Positions 34,350-44,176 of a stretch of 64,000 bases of DNA are shown here, in pieces. The position numbers and the translations under genes were made by a program. Every line of letters begins with the position of its first letter. Position 1 is the stretch's first letter. Under the pieces are notes generated by a model. The model ran no database searches. It was not told the origin of the DNA and saw only the letters and a list, made by a program, of their open reading frames with translations. Source of the DNA: Paenibacillus doosanensis (lineage in GTDB: Bacteria > Bacillota > Bacilli > Paenibacillales > NBRC-103111); contig NZ_JANYUY010000011.1 in the NCBI RefSeq assembly GCF_025060755.1, forward strand, positions 62,001 through 126,000, given 5' to 3'.

Positions 34350-35875
34350 TCTGTTCTCCTCTCTTTACGGGTATGGTCCGTCGTGCCGAGCATCCCCGGA
34401 CGGTAATCTTTTTTATACCACGGTTTGCGGGTAATGGCCGAGACGAAATCGTTCCAGCGGAAGGGAGATAACGGCGCAAGATAAGGCACTCCAAAAGACT
34501 CCAGGCTGGATAAATAAACGACAAGGGCAATGACGGACGCGATAAATCCGAACATGCCCAGGACCGAAGACATTAGCAGCACAAACAATCGGACGATGCT
34601 GACGGTGCCGACCAGAGACTGGTTCACCAGCGTGTAGCTGGCTACCGCCGTCACGCACGCAATGACGAGAAACGTCGTGGACCCGAGTCCGGCTTTGATC
34701 GCCGCATCCCCTACGACAATACCGCCGACGACGGCCACCGTTTGGCCGACGGCCTTGGGCAGCCGTTCTCCGGCCTCGCGAAACAGCTCGAACAGGCCCA
34801 GCATCAGGAACGCTTCCAGCGGAGCCGGCAAAGGCAGGCCCAATCGGGATAACGTAATCGTCGCCAGCAGCGGCAGCGGCAACTGTTCGATGTTGAACGA
34901 GGCCAGCGCCGTCCAGAATCCGGGGAGCAAGAGCGCGATGATCAGCCCGACGAAGCGAAACAGCAAGCCGAACGTCCCCATATAGTAGGGGATATACGAG
35001 TCCTCCGGCGTTTTTAGCAATAAGGTTAAATTCGCAGGTCCGATGATCGCCGTCGGGGCGCCCTCGACCAAAATGGCGAACCGGCCCCGCACAAGGCAAT
35101 CGACGACAAAGTCGGGACGGGTCGTATAGTGGAGCAGCGGAAACATCGACGTCGATCGGTCGGCCAGCATCTCTTCCAGCTGGCTGCTGCCGAACAAAAT
35201 ATCGATTTCAATATGCTGAAGCCGCTCTCTCGCTTCTTCCACAAAGCGCGGCTGGGTGATATCCTCGATATAGAGCAAAGCGACTCTGCTCCGGCTCCTG
35301 GCACCGATGGAAAACTGCTCGTAGCACAACGAATTGGTGCGCAGCCGCTTGCGTACCAGCGCAACGTTCGTCGTCAGCTCCTCTACAAAAGCGTCTTTCG
35401 GCCCTTTGATGGCCGTCTCCGTATTCGACTCTTGCGGGCTCCGCTGAGGGATGCGCGAAATATCCATCGAGTAGACAATTTGGGAGAAGGGGAAGAAGAT
35501 GAGCAATTGTCCGGAAAAAACCTGGCTCACAAGAACCGATTGCCGGTTGATCCGCATGAGCTCCCATGTCCGTTCCAGCTCCTCGACGGAATTCGCCTCG
35601 CGGACGAAGCATTCAAGTCTCGGCAAAATAAAATGATTGATTTGTTTCGTATCCGCCAAGCCGTCGCAGTAGAGCAAATAGACCGTTCCTTTTCCGTCTT
35701 CTGCGAGCTCGTATTTTTCCATCTTAATATCCGCCGATTTGTGAAATAAACGATGAATCTTCTCCGGCGTCCAATCGTTGACTTCCGGTTCCCGGGCATC
35801 GGACCGCTGCGTAGGTTCCGTGTGATCGCCGTTTTTCCGAAACAGCTTCCGAAACGCAAAAAAATTCATCATCAT
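34346..35875 (-). CDS. gerA: GerA-type spore germination receptor subunit
   Basis: 509 residues. The hydrophilic N-terminal domain of about 280 residues includes VALLYIEDITQPRFVEEARERL and FPLLHYTTRPDFVVDCLVRGRFAIL. Four or so membrane segments follow (from LLFRFVGLIIALLLPGFW), then a short basic tail. The PAPLEAFLMLGLFELFREAGERLP segment is characteristic. It is the ion-channel-forming or ligand-coupling subunit of a GerA-family nutrient receptor. Three consecutive ATG codons lie at the start, and the first overlaps the gerB stop. Confidence 0.93.
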   Translation of the reverse strand: MMMNFFAFRKLFRKNGDHTEPTQRSDAREPEVNDWTPEKIHRLFHKSADIKMEKYELAEDGKGTVYLLYCDGLADTKQINHFILPRLECFVREANSVEELERTWELMRINRQSVLVSQVFSGQLLIFFPFSQIVYSMDISRIPQRSPQESNTETAIKGPKDAFVEELTTNVALVRKRLRTNSLCYEQFSIGARSRSRVALLYIEDITQPRFVEEARERLQHIEIDILFGSSQLEEMLADRSTSMFPLLHYTTRPDFVVDCLVRGRFAILVEGAPTAIIGPANLTLLLKTPEDSYIPYYMGTFGLLFRFVGLIIALLLPGFWTALASFNIEQLPLPLLATITLSRLGLPLPAPLEAFLMLGLFELFREAGERLPKAVGQTVAVVGGIVVGDAAIKAGLGSTTFLVIACVTAVASYTLVNQSLVGTVSIVRLFVLLMSSVLGMFGFIASVIALVVYLSSLESFGVPYLAPLSPFRWNDFVSAITRKPWYKKDYRPGMLGTTDHTRKERRTE

Positions 35876-36966
35876 TTCACCTCTTTACGTAAATTGACAA
35901 ACAGTACGATGAGAAATATGACCGTCAATAGCCCTGTCATCGTCCAAAGCGCAAAGGGCAAATATATATCTTTCAAGAAAGACAAGTACTGCATATCGCT
36001 GATCGGCACTTCCATAATAGCCACGGTCATAAGGCTAATGATCAAGAGCCACATATATCTGATACGTTTGCCCGAATCCATGCTCAGCAGCTCGACCTGC
36101 AAATACAGCGAAAAGGAAATCCTCGCAAAAGCGCCGGAAATCCACTGGTAGATCGATAAAAAATCGACATGGCGGATATATTTGCCGATCTGCACGATCC
36201 GCCATTCCTCGAAGGAGGGAAACCTCAGCAGCGCGGCCTCATGAGGGCCGAATTCCGCAATGGCTCCGGTCACCGGTCCCATGACCAGCAGCACCAAAAA
36301 GAGAGCCAGCGACCATAAATGCCACAGCTTCAGCTTCGTTTTCATCTCTTGCTGGACGAAGAGAATCATGATCAATTCGACCAGGCCTCCGCCGACATAG
36401 ATGGCGCCCTTGAGAGCGGGCTGGGGGCCATATTCCATAATAGGCGTCAGCAGCGAGTAATTTTTGGCCGGTAGATTCGTACTCATCACGAAATCCCCGA
36501 AAATGACGACGAACGGAAGCAAAATACCCGACGCAATCGCAATCGCTTTAATCCCCAAGTGCACGGCAAGAGCGCATAGCAGAACAAGCACAATGGACAA
36601 GGCAAAAATAGGCGTCCGGGTTAAATAGGAAGAGTGCGTCCACATGACCGTTTCCTTCATCGTCAGCAGGCTGATCAGAAAAAAGTAAACGACAAAAATA
36701 AGGCGCAGCAATCCGCTGACAAGCTTCCCGCAATGAAGCTGCAGCCAGGGAAGAAGCGGCTGCTGATTTGTTTTTCTTATGATGTAATACAGCATAGCAG
36801 CCCATAACAGATAGGGAACGATCGTTACCAATACGCTGATCCACGCATCTCTCTTGGCATCCTGAAGCAGCGGAGGCATGACCATCACGTGGTTCATTAA
36901 TCCTACGGCCAAGATAATGACGGAAAAGAAAGGGAAGATGCCGATCTTGCGGAATTTATTATCCAT
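35872..36966 (-). CDS. gerB: GerB-type spore germination permease
   Basis: 364 residues with ten predicted membrane helices of the amino-acid permease-like GerAB/GRKAB family. The sequence opens IGIFPFFSVIILAVGLMNHVMVMPPLLQDAKRDAW. FRIPSFE-like FPSFEEWRIVQIGKYIRHVDFLSIYQWI and IRYMWLLIISLM are typical. It binds the germinant. The gene is first in the operon, giving the order B-A-C where A-B-C is more common, and its stop overlaps gerA. No promoter could be assigned in the short upstream region. Confidence 0.93.
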   Translation of the reverse strand: MDNKFRKIGIFPFFSVIILAVGLMNHVMVMPPLLQDAKRDAWISVLVTIVPYLLWAAMLYYIIRKTNQQPLLPWLQLHCGKLVSGLLRLIFVVYFFLISLLTMKETVMWTHSSYLTRTPIFALSIVLVLLCALAVHLGIKAIAIASGILLPFVVIFGDFVMSTNLPAKNYSLLTPIMEYGPQPALKGAIYVGGGLVELIMILFVQQEMKTKLKLWHLWSLALFLVLLVMGPVTGAIAEFGPHEAALLRFPSFEEWRIVQIGKYIRHVDFLSIYQWISGAFARISFSLYLQVELLSMDSGKRIRYMWLLIISLMTVAIMEVPISDMQYLSFLKDIYLPFALWTMTGLLTVIFLIVLFVNLRKEVK

Positions 36967-37139
36967 AGCTATCCCCTTAATAAAAGAAGCATGTTATTGC
37001 AGAGGTGATGAAGGTATTATTTTCCCATCGTCCTAAAAATATACCTTGATTAGAAAAATAACCCACACCTCCATAACATGCTAAATAGCCCTCAAAGCGC
37101 TGCATATCAGCATCTTCAAGAGCTATACCACGGTTCCTC

Positions 37140-39044
37140 TCAATATTTCCGCATCGCAATATCCCGCTTAGCCGTTTCCGCAGAGAAAATCCCTTCAGAC
37201 GTAATAATATTGACGGGAATTTCCTTCGCTGCGGCAAGATCCTTGACGGCTTTGACGATTTGCGGTCCTAGCAGCGGGTTGCACTCCACGGACAAATTCA
37301 ACTTGCCTGCAATCATCGCTTGAAACGCCAGCTTGGTCGCATCGACCGACATCACGACAATGTCTTTGCCGGGCTTCATCCCCGCTTGCTCCATCGCCTT
37401 GATGGCGCCCAGCGCCATATCGTCGTTATGGGCAAATACAACCTGGGGCATAACCCCGTCCTTAATGACTTTGTTCATCAGTTGAAAGCCGCTGTCGTAA
37501 GTAAAGTCGCCGATTTCCGAAGCCGCCACATGGAAGGACGAATTGTTCGCGAGCACCTCCTCGAATCCTTGCCTTCGTTCGATCGCAGGCGCCGAACCCG
37601 CCGTTCCCTGCAGCTCCACGATCTCGGTAACTCCGCCGCGGTTCGCATAACGCTCCAGAAGCCAGCGCGCGGCCCTCCTGCCTTCCTCGATAAAATCCGA
37701 GCCGATGAACGTGGTCCACAAGGAGTCGTCCTCCACCTTCACCTTGCGGTCCGTCAAAATAACCGGAATACCGGCTTTTCGCGCCTCCTCCAGCACCTCG
37801 TCCCAGCCGGTCTCTACGATAGGGGTAAATACGATGACATCTACTTTTTGCCGAATCAAACTGCGAATCATTTCAATTTCTTTATCCTGGCTTCCTTCGG
37901 CGTATTGCATAAAGAGCTCAATATCCTGCTCCTGCTCGGCCGCCGTCTTGATGGATTCCGTATTCGCCGCCCTCCAGCTGCTTTCGGAGCCCACAATAAC
38001 GACGCCCAGCTTGATCTTCCGGCGGGGGTCGGCTTTATCGGGTCCCGCCGTATCGAGCTTCATCATGTACGGCTGTCTGTCCGGACCGTTTAATGGTTCA
38101 TGTTGATTGGCAATCAGATGGCTGCGCAAAATAATTTTTTTGGGGATGACCTTCTCGCCGTTCAAAATATCTATCGCATACTGAATCGATTCCCGGCCCC
38201 CCGTCGGACTCGTCACGCTGCCGCTAAGAATTTTTTGCTTGACCAGATCGAACCCGCCGTTCACCGTGTCCAAGCCGTCAATCCCGATAATTTGCACATT
38301 GGACAAGCCCCATGAAGTAATCGCCCGGTAGGCTCCCAGAGCCATGGCGTCGCTGTGGGCGAACACGAGCCGGACTTCCGGGTAAAAAGGCAAAATTCTT
38401 TTCAGCTCATCCTCCGCCTTATCTCGCTGCCAGCTTCCGTCAATCTCTTGCTTGATTTGGATGGAAGGACTGCGCGTCACATAGTCCCGGAAGCCGCGGC
38501 TCGTCTCCTCCTCCGATGTGGAGCTCATCGCTCCTTTAATTTCCACAATCTCCGCCGCGGTGCCCGCCAGCAGATCGGAAGCCAGCTTGCCGGCGATTTT
38601 GCCGATCGACAAATTATCCGATCCGATAAACATCGTATAATCGTAGCCGGTCACCCCGCGGCCCAATACGATAACCGGAATCGTCTTATACGCCTCTTTC
38701 ACGATCGGAGTGAGCTTCTCGGAATCGTTCAATGAAATGATGAGCAGATCGATGCCGTATTCCATCAGCTTTTGCACATCGTGGATTTGCTTCTCGGAAT
38801 TTTCCGCGGCATCGGTGAAAATCAGCTTCACGTTGCTATGCTTCTCCGCTTCTTTGCGGATTTCGTTATTCATGACGATTTGCCGCGGCTCATTCAAGTT
38901 CGGCTGGCTGATTCCGATCAGAAAATTGGCCTCGGCTTTCGCCTGCTTAATCCGCGAGGTGCTTTCGAAGAGCACGGAACCTGCAAACACAATCAGTAAT
39001 GCTATCAAAATCCACAGAAAACTTTTTCTAAATGAACTCTTCAT
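37140..39044 (-). CDS. Membrane-anchored protein with two sugar-binding (Peripla_BP_4) domains
   Basis: 634 residues. An N-terminal signal-anchor helix (about 8-27) without lipobox is followed by two periplasmic-binding-protein domains. Domain one (about 40-325) is ribose-binding-like (LIGISQPNLNEPRQIVMNNEIRKEA, MEYGIDLLIIS, MALGAYRAI). Domain two (about 345-634) is close to the YtfQ-like protein at 45770-46807 and shares VETGW, TFIGSDFI, HNDDMALGAI and VECNPLLGPQ. It directly follows the kinase/regulator pair (39045-42046), so it probably acts as an extracellular ligand receptor for that kinase and not as a transport component. A tandem receptor could sense two different sugars or bridge two ligands. 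Confidence 0.85.
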   Translation of the reverse strand: MKSSFRKSFLWILIALLIVFAGSVLFESTSRIKQAKAEANFLIGISQPNLNEPRQIVMNNEIRKEAEKHSNVKLIFTDAAENSEKQIHDVQKLMEYGIDLLIISLNDSEKLTPIVKEAYKTIPVIVLGRGVTGYDYTMFIGSDNLSIGKIAGKLASDLLAGTAAEIVEIKGAMSSTSEEETSRGFRDYVTRSPSIQIKQEIDGSWQRDKAEDELKRILPFYPEVRLVFAHSDAMALGAYRAITSWGLSNVQIIGIDGLDTVNGGFDLVKQKILSGSVTSPTGGRESIQYAIDILNGEKVIPKKIILRSHLIANQHEPLNGPDRQPYMMKLDTAGPDKADPRRKIKLGVVIVGSESSWRAANTESIKTAAEQEQDIELFMQYAEGSQDKEIEMIRSLIRQKVDVIVFTPIVETGWDEVLEEARKAGIPVILTDRKVKVEDDSLWTTFIGSDFIEEGRRAARWLLERYANRGGVTEIVELQGTAGSAPAIERRQGFEEVLANNSSFHVAASEIGDFTYDSGFQLMNKVIKDGVMPQVVFAHNDDMALGAIKAMEQAGMKPGKDIVVMSVDATKLAFQAMIAGKLNLSVECNPLLGPQIVKAVKDLAAAKEIPVNIITSEGIFSAETAKRDIAMRKY

Positions 39045-40250
39045 CTAGTACTCCCCACGCTTTCTATACTCCAATGGGGACACGCCCGTCATCTTCTTAA
39101 AAGCATGACTGAAATAATGCTGAGATTGATAGCCGACTTTGCTCGCGATTTCGTACATTTTTAAAGTAGGATCATCAAGGTATTGGATCGCTTTCTTAAT
39201 GCGGACATCCGTGAGATAATCGACGAACGATTTGCCCAGATTTCTTTTTAACAGCTTGCTCAAATAAGTCGCGTTCACATTCATATGTTCGGCCACTTCG
39301 GATAGCGAAAGATCTTCCCTGTAGTAATAGGTTTCCAAATATTTCTTGGCCATCGCAATGATCGGGGTCAGCGCGCTTTCCCGAAGAAGCTCTTCGCGAA
39401 GCGCCTCATAATGGGCCGGGATGTCGTCCAACTGGCCGGAAATACGGTGACACAGAAATACATTGACGCCCAAATACGTCGTTACCGTTCGTTCGAACTC
39501 TTGATACACGGCGCGGATAGCCGAAAGATCGGATACTTGGGTCAGCGCGGCTACTTGATGTTTTCCTATACTGAACACGACGGAAACAGGAAGCTGAGGG
39601 AGCACTTCGGATAAAATGTTCTTGATTGCGAACAACAAGAGCTGCGGGTCCCACGTTTTATTCGGCACGTCCAGCGATATTTTTTTCAGAGGCTTCACCA
39701 GCAGCAGGCTGACATTGCCGTGAAAATGGAGCTGGTAAAACAGCCGCTCTTCTTCGAATTGCTCCTTCGTGAGCTTCCCGGTAATCCAATTGCCCAGAAA
39801 TTCCTCACGCAGCGCTAGCGCGTTATACTCTAATTTATGGTGCATCCACTGCGTATATTTTTGATCGACGCGCTCCCTGTTCAGTACGTCCAGCGCCTTG
39901 GCTATGACGGATTTCAGCTCTGACTTTTGGACCGGCTTAAGCAAATAATCGAACACGTTAAGCCGCACGGCCTGCTGCGCATAAGTAAACTCGTCATGCC
40001 CCGATATGATGATGACCAGACAACCGGGACGCCGAGTCTGCAATTGCTCGATCAGCTCGAGCCCGTTCATAAAAGGCATATTGATGTCGACGAACATAAG
40101 ATCGGCGCCGACCGCGTCGGCCAGCTCCAACGCTTCCTTGCCGTTCTCCGCTTCGGCGGCCACTTCAATGCCCATCTCCGCCCATGGCAGCGCTTTGCAA
40201 AGACCGTTGCGAATGCGCGGCTCATCATCAGCGATCAACAATTTCCACAT
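39045..40250 (-). CDS. AraC-type response regulator of the second sensor system
   Basis: 401 residues. The receiver domain spans 1-120, with DDE at 8-10 and phospho-acceptor Asp55 in LMFVDINMPFMNG. The AraC-type DNA-binding domain lies at about 300-400 (LSEVAEHMNVNATYLSKLLKRNLGKSF, MTGVSPLEYRKRG). The start ATG has GAGGTGA 7 bases upstream. It sits between the kinase gene (11 bases) and the dual-binding-domain gene, which begins immediately after its stop. It likely controls the ytfQ-type operon. Confidence 0.92.
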   Translation of the reverse strand: MWKLLIADDEPRIRNGLCKALPWAEMGIEVAAEAENGKEALELADAVGADLMFVDINMPFMNGLELIEQLQTRRPGCLVIIISGHDEFTYAQQAVRLNVFDYLLKPVQKSELKSVIAKALDVLNRERVDQKYTQWMHHKLEYNALALREEFLGNWITGKLTKEQFEEERLFYQLHFHGNVSLLLVKPLKKISLDVPNKTWDPQLLLFAIKNILSEVLPQLPVSVVFSIGKHQVAALTQVSDLSAIRAVYQEFERTVTTYLGVNVFLCHRISGQLDDIPAHYEALREELLRESALTPIIAMAKKYLETYYYREDLSLSEVAEHMNVNATYLSKLLKRNLGKSFVDYLTDVRIKKAIQYLDDPTLKMYEIASKVGYQSQHYFSHAFKKMTGVSPLEYRKRGEY

Positions 40251-40261
40251 GAACTGTCACC

Positions 40262-42046
40262 TCAACCCGTCTTATTCCCAACATGAACCATAGGATGCCT
40301 GACCTCGACCGTCGTGCCTTTCCCGACTTCGCTATGTATAAAAATTCCATAGGACGACCCATAGGTGAGCTGGATGCGCTCGTTTACATTGAACAGTCCG
40401 ATGCCATACTGTTCCTTCCGTTTTTTCGCGCCGCGCAAAATATCGTTGAGCTCCTGCAATTTCTCCGGCGGAATTCCCGCCCCGTCATCCGTAATTCGAA
40501 AGCAAACCGCGTTTTCCTCCCGCACGGCGCTGATTGTGATTAGCCCCTTGCCGGTTCTGGCTTTAATGCCGTGATAGATAGCGTTTTCAATTACCGGCTG
40601 AAGAATCAGCTTAAGCACATGGTATCTGAGCAATTCTTCCGGAATATCGAACTGAATATCCAGCTTATCCATATACCGGGACATCTGAATAATTCGATAG
40701 CTTTCCGCATGCTTAATCTCATCCCTGATCGGAATCCACTCATTCCCCCGGTTCAGCCCAATCCGAAATAAATTCGTCAAGGCGCCGATAATTTCGATAA
40801 TATCGTCAGCTTCGTATTCCTGAGCCATCCACTGAATCGTGTCCAGCGTATTGTACAGAAAATGCGGTTTAATTTGCGCTTGCAGCACTTGCAGCTCCGC
40901 CTCGCGCTTCTTTCTCTGTTCGATATAGACCAGATTGATCAAATTGTTGATTTCCTCGAGCATATGATTAAAGCTGTGGCCCAGCTGACCGATTTCATCT
41001 TTGGTTTCTGCGACAAACCGTTGATTCAGCTCCCCGTTGCGAACCTTGCTCATTAAACTCATCAGCTTGCGTATCGGGCGGATCAACGTGCCGGTAAAAT
41101 AAGTGGACAGCAACGATGCCAATGCGATCGTGATAAAGGTAACGATTAACGTGTAAAGCTGAATGTCTTTGACCACCCTTTGGTAGTCGTCGTCGGGGAT
41201 CACCCCGATGAATTTCCATTTATTCGTTTCGGAATCGTTAACCAAAATGCGATAATCATGGCCTTTAATATTTTGCGTCAAGCTTCCTTGCGTCCCGTCC
41301 TGCAGCCAGCTGCTTTGAATCCGGTACACGATATTGTTCGTGGGAGCGTATACAATATCCCCTTTGCGGTCGATGATATACATGAATCCCGACTTGCCCA
41401 GCTTCATATTTTCAAAAATCGATTTCAGCATGTCCATCTTCAAATCCATGAGAATGACGCCGGTCACCCGCTTCGTCTCCGGGTCCTGCACCGCGCGCAC
41501 CAGCGACAGCACGTCGTAGGAGCTGTAATTCTGATAAGCCGCGACATTGCGTCCGATAGGGTTGCTGATAATAAGCGTCTCTTCCGGCTTCCCCGCGGCA
41601 TCCCGGTACCAGCTTTCTTCCGTCAAGGAATCCCGGGTGATCCGGTACATCCCGTGCGACAGAAAAGTGCCCTGCCCGTTGACGAGCATCATGCCCGTTA
41701 TTTCCTTGTTGCGGGCCGCATACATGGTCAGCGTTTTCTGAATTTGGGCTGCCGCCGCTTCATCGGGCTCTTCGCCTCCCAGCTTCATAAACTGCTTAAC
41801 GGCCGAATCCTCTCCCAAATAATAAAACACATCGTCCAGATGCTTAAGATACAAATCGACGTTGCTCTCCACTTGATGAATCATCTGAAGCGTGCTCTGA
41901 TCGGCCTGATTTTCCGAATAATGGCTGTAGGTCCGGCTGCCCCAAAAGCTTAAAGACAAGATCGAAATCAAAATAATGATGAGAAAGATGCAGTTCAGCT
42001 TAAAACGAATGCTGGAGTCATGCCAGCCGCGAAGAAATGCTTTCAC
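40262..42046 (-). CDS. YesM/LytS-type sensor histidine kinase of the second system
   Basis: 594 residues, GTG start after GGGGAGG. A membrane helix (about 17-36) precedes an extracellular Cache-like domain (about 40-295). A second helix (about 298-320), a HAMP linker and the phosphorylated His395 in QIKPHFLYNTLDTIQWM follow, then a GHKL ATPase domain with ITDDGAGIPPEKL and NVNERIQLTYG. A possible secondary promoter lies in the 89-base gap between yjfF and this gene (TTGCGT, 18 bases, TATGTA), which would allow the sensor genes to be expressed apart from the transporter. Its likely receptor is the anchored protein encoded downstream. Confidence 0.92.
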   Translation of the reverse strand: MKAFLRGWHDSSIRFKLNCIFLIIILISILSLSFWGSRTYSHYSENQADQSTLQMIHQVESNVDLYLKHLDDVFYYLGEDSAVKQFMKLGGEEPDEAAAAQIQKTLTMYAARNKEITGMMLVNGQGTFLSHGMYRITRDSLTEESWYRDAAGKPEETLIISNPIGRNVAAYQNYSSYDVLSLVRAVQDPETKRVTGVILMDLKMDMLKSIFENMKLGKSGFMYIIDRKGDIVYAPTNNIVYRIQSSWLQDGTQGSLTQNIKGHDYRILVNDSETNKWKFIGVIPDDDYQRVVKDIQLYTLIVTFITIALASLLSTYFTGTLIRPIRKLMSLMSKVRNGELNQRFVAETKDEIGQLGHSFNHMLEEINNLINLVYIEQRKKREAELQVLQAQIKPHFLYNTLDTIQWMAQEYEADDIIEIIGALTNLFRIGLNRGNEWIPIRDEIKHAESYRIIQMSRYMDKLDIQFDIPEELLRYHVLKLILQPVIENAIYHGIKARTGKGLITISAVREENAVCFRITDDGAGIPPEKLQELNDILRGAKKRKEQYGIGLFNVNERIQLTYGSSYGIFIHSEVGKGTTVEVRHPMVHVGNKTG

Positions 42047-42135
42047 TGCTATCCTCCCCTTAATGAACCAACAGAATTACCCATTACATATAGTTTCTGT
42101 AATACTAAACGCAAAATCATAATATCATAAGTGGC

Positions 42136-43152
42136 CTAGGTTAGCGATATCCTTTTCAATTTTTTTGCCGTTTGCGGGTTGCGGTTTCTTTCCCTTCTCG
42201 ATACGATCGCCCGTTGAAGCGCGATGAAGGCGAACAGCAGGAAACCGATGACGATTTTGGTCCACCAGGAGCTCAGCGTTCCTTGAAACATAATGATCGT
42301 CTGGATGACGCCGGTGCTCAGTACCCCCAGCATAGGGCCTACGACAAAGCCGAAGCCTCCGGTCAGCAAAATCCCGCCGATGACGCAAGCGGCAATCGCA
42401 TCCATCTCTCCCCCCATTAAATGAAGCCCGTAGCCGGACAGCATATAGAATGTAAACACGATGCCGCTCAGCGCCGAGCAAAACCCGCTCAGCGTGTAAA
42501 CCGCCAGCTTGGTCGCGTACACGGGAAGCCCCATCAATTCGGCGGAACGCTCGTTGCCCCCGATCGCATAGACGTTTCTGCCGAATGCCGTATACCGGGA
42601 TACGTAGACGGCGGCGGCGACGGTGATGAGCGCAATGACGACGCCGATCGATATCGTCCCTTCGCCAAAAAACGGAATCCTGTAATTGGATATGGCGCTA
42701 TATGTGGGGTTATCGATAACGATGCTCTCCGGGCTGATTAAAAAACAGGTGCCGCGCGCCAAAAACATGCCGCCAAGCGTAACAATCCATGGATGAATAT
42801 GAAACTTGCAGATGAGATAGCCCTGCAGCAATCCGAATACGGTGCCCAATATCAAGACGGCGGGCATGACGACAAACGGATGTATGCCCGCTTGCAGCAT
42901 GATGGCCGAGATCACGCTGACCAAAGCGATCAAGGAAGCGACGGACAGATCGATCCCGCCTGTAATGATGACGAAAGCCAGGCCCGTAGCTACAATAATA
43001 AGAAACGCGTTATCGACAAACAAGTTAAGAAAGACTTGCATGGAGAAAAAACTGTCGAATAACGCGGAGCCGATCGCATACAACGAGCAAAAGAGGACGA
43101 TTGTAGCCAGAATGGTGATGTTGGAGGAGGTAATTTTAAGCGGCAGCTTCAT
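42136..43152 (-). CDS. yjfF: Sugar ABC transporter permease, YjfF type
   Basis: 338 residues from the ATG at 43152, with AAGGTG 8 bases upstream. It is a BPD_transp_2 permease with about nine membrane segments. IITGGIDLSVASLIALVSV is the family signature, and VTLGGMFLARGTCFLISPESI, FGRNVYAIGGNERSAELMGLPV and DAIAACVIGGILLTGG follow. It forms the channel together with the YtfT-type permease encoded upstream; the two genes overlap by 17 bases. Homologues import furanose sugars such as galactofuranose or arabinose. Confidence 0.9.
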   Translation of the reverse strand: MKLPLKITSSNITILATIVLFCSLYAIGSALFDSFFSMQVFLNLFVDNAFLIIVATGLAFVIITGGIDLSVASLIALVSVISAIMLQAGIHPFVVMPAVLILGTVFGLLQGYLICKFHIHPWIVTLGGMFLARGTCFLISPESIVIDNPTYSAISNYRIPFFGEGTISIGVVIALITVAAAVYVSRYTAFGRNVYAIGGNERSAELMGLPVYATKLAVYTLSGFCSALSGIVFTFYMLSGYGLHLMGGEMDAIAACVIGGILLTGGFGFVVGPMLGVLSTGVIQTIIMFQGTLSSWWTKIVIGFLLFAFIALQRAIVSRRERNRNPQTAKKLKRISLT

Positions 43153-44176
43153 TAACAAGCACCTTCTTCCCCGTTTTTTTGCGAATCATACCGCTGAATA
43201 TATCCCTGAGCACATCGGATTGAATCAAGCTGATGAAAATGATAACGACCGCTTTGACGACCATGACCGATTCGGAAGGGACCCCTAGCGTATAAATCGT
43301 CGTTGTCAACGTTTGGATAAATAGCGCTCCCAGCACGGTGCCGCCCAGATAGAAGCGTCCTCCGCGCATCGACGTTCCTCCGATGACGACGGCCAATATC
43401 GCATCGAGCTCGAACCATAAGCCCGCATTGTTGGAATCGGCCCCGGTAATGTTGGAGCTGACGATAATGCCTGCGAGGGCCGCGCAAAAACCGCAAATGA
43501 CGTAAACCGTAATCATAATGCGCGTGGAGTGAATGCCAGCGAACTCGCTGGAAACGCGATTCGCCCCGACCGCCTCGAGAAACAAGCCGAAAGCGGTCTT
43601 GCGGGTGATTGCATACAATAGGATAAACACCGCTGCAGCCAATATGACTGCGAAGGGCAAGCCCAGCCAATAGCCGCCGCCGACAAAACGGTAAGCAGGG
43701 TTAGAGATCGTAATGATTTTCCCGCCGGAAATCAGCTGCGCAATCCCCCGACCAACGGTCAATAAAATCAGCGTTGCGATCATCGGTTGAATTTTCAGCT
43801 TGGCGACCAGCAGCCCGTTCCACAGGCCGCACAATACGCCGATTCCCAGACCTGCGATCAAAGCGACGATAAACGGAAACTGCTTTTGCAAGAGAAATGC
43901 CGCCATGGAAGCGGCAATCGCCAGCACCGAGCCGACGGAAATATCGATCCCTTCCTTGGCGATGACGAGCGTCATGCCCAGCGATATAATTAAAATCGGC
44001 GTGCCGCGATTCAATATGTCGATGAGGCTGCCGAATAAATGCCCGTCTTGCAGGCGAATATGGAAAAATCCAGGCGTGAATAGCGCATTGAACAACAGGA
44101 TCAGAGCAATCCCTATAGACGGCCATAACAGCTTCAATCGCGCTGCGTTAATATACATGCTCTTGAATAGATTCAT
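43136..44176 (-). CDS. ytfT: Sugar ABC transporter permease, YtfT type
   Basis: 346 residues, BPD_transp_2 family with about nine membrane helices. The signature reads IAKEGIDISVGSVLAIAASMAAFLL, with GLWNGLLVAKLKIQPMIATL, AVGANRVSSEFAGIHS and ELDAILAVVIGGTSMRGGRF after it. GGAGGA precedes the ATG. It overlaps the end of the ATPase gene by 29 bases. It pairs with the YjfF-type permease in a heterodimeric channel. Confidence 0.9.
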   Translation of the reverse strand: MNLFKSMYINAARLKLLWPSIGIALILLFNALFTPGFFHIRLQDGHLFGSLIDILNRGTPILIISLGMTLVIAKEGIDISVGSVLAIAASMAAFLLQKQFPFIVALIAGLGIGVLCGLWNGLLVAKLKIQPMIATLILLTVGRGIAQLISGGKIITISNPAYRFVGGGYWLGLPFAVILAAAVFILLYAITRKTAFGLFLEAVGANRVSSEFAGIHSTRIMITVYVICGFCAALAGIIVSSNITGADSNNAGLWFELDAILAVVIGGTSMRGGRFYLGGTVLGALFIQTLTTTIYTLGVPSESVMVVKAVVIIFISLIQSDVLRDIFSGMIRKKTGKKVLVNEAAA

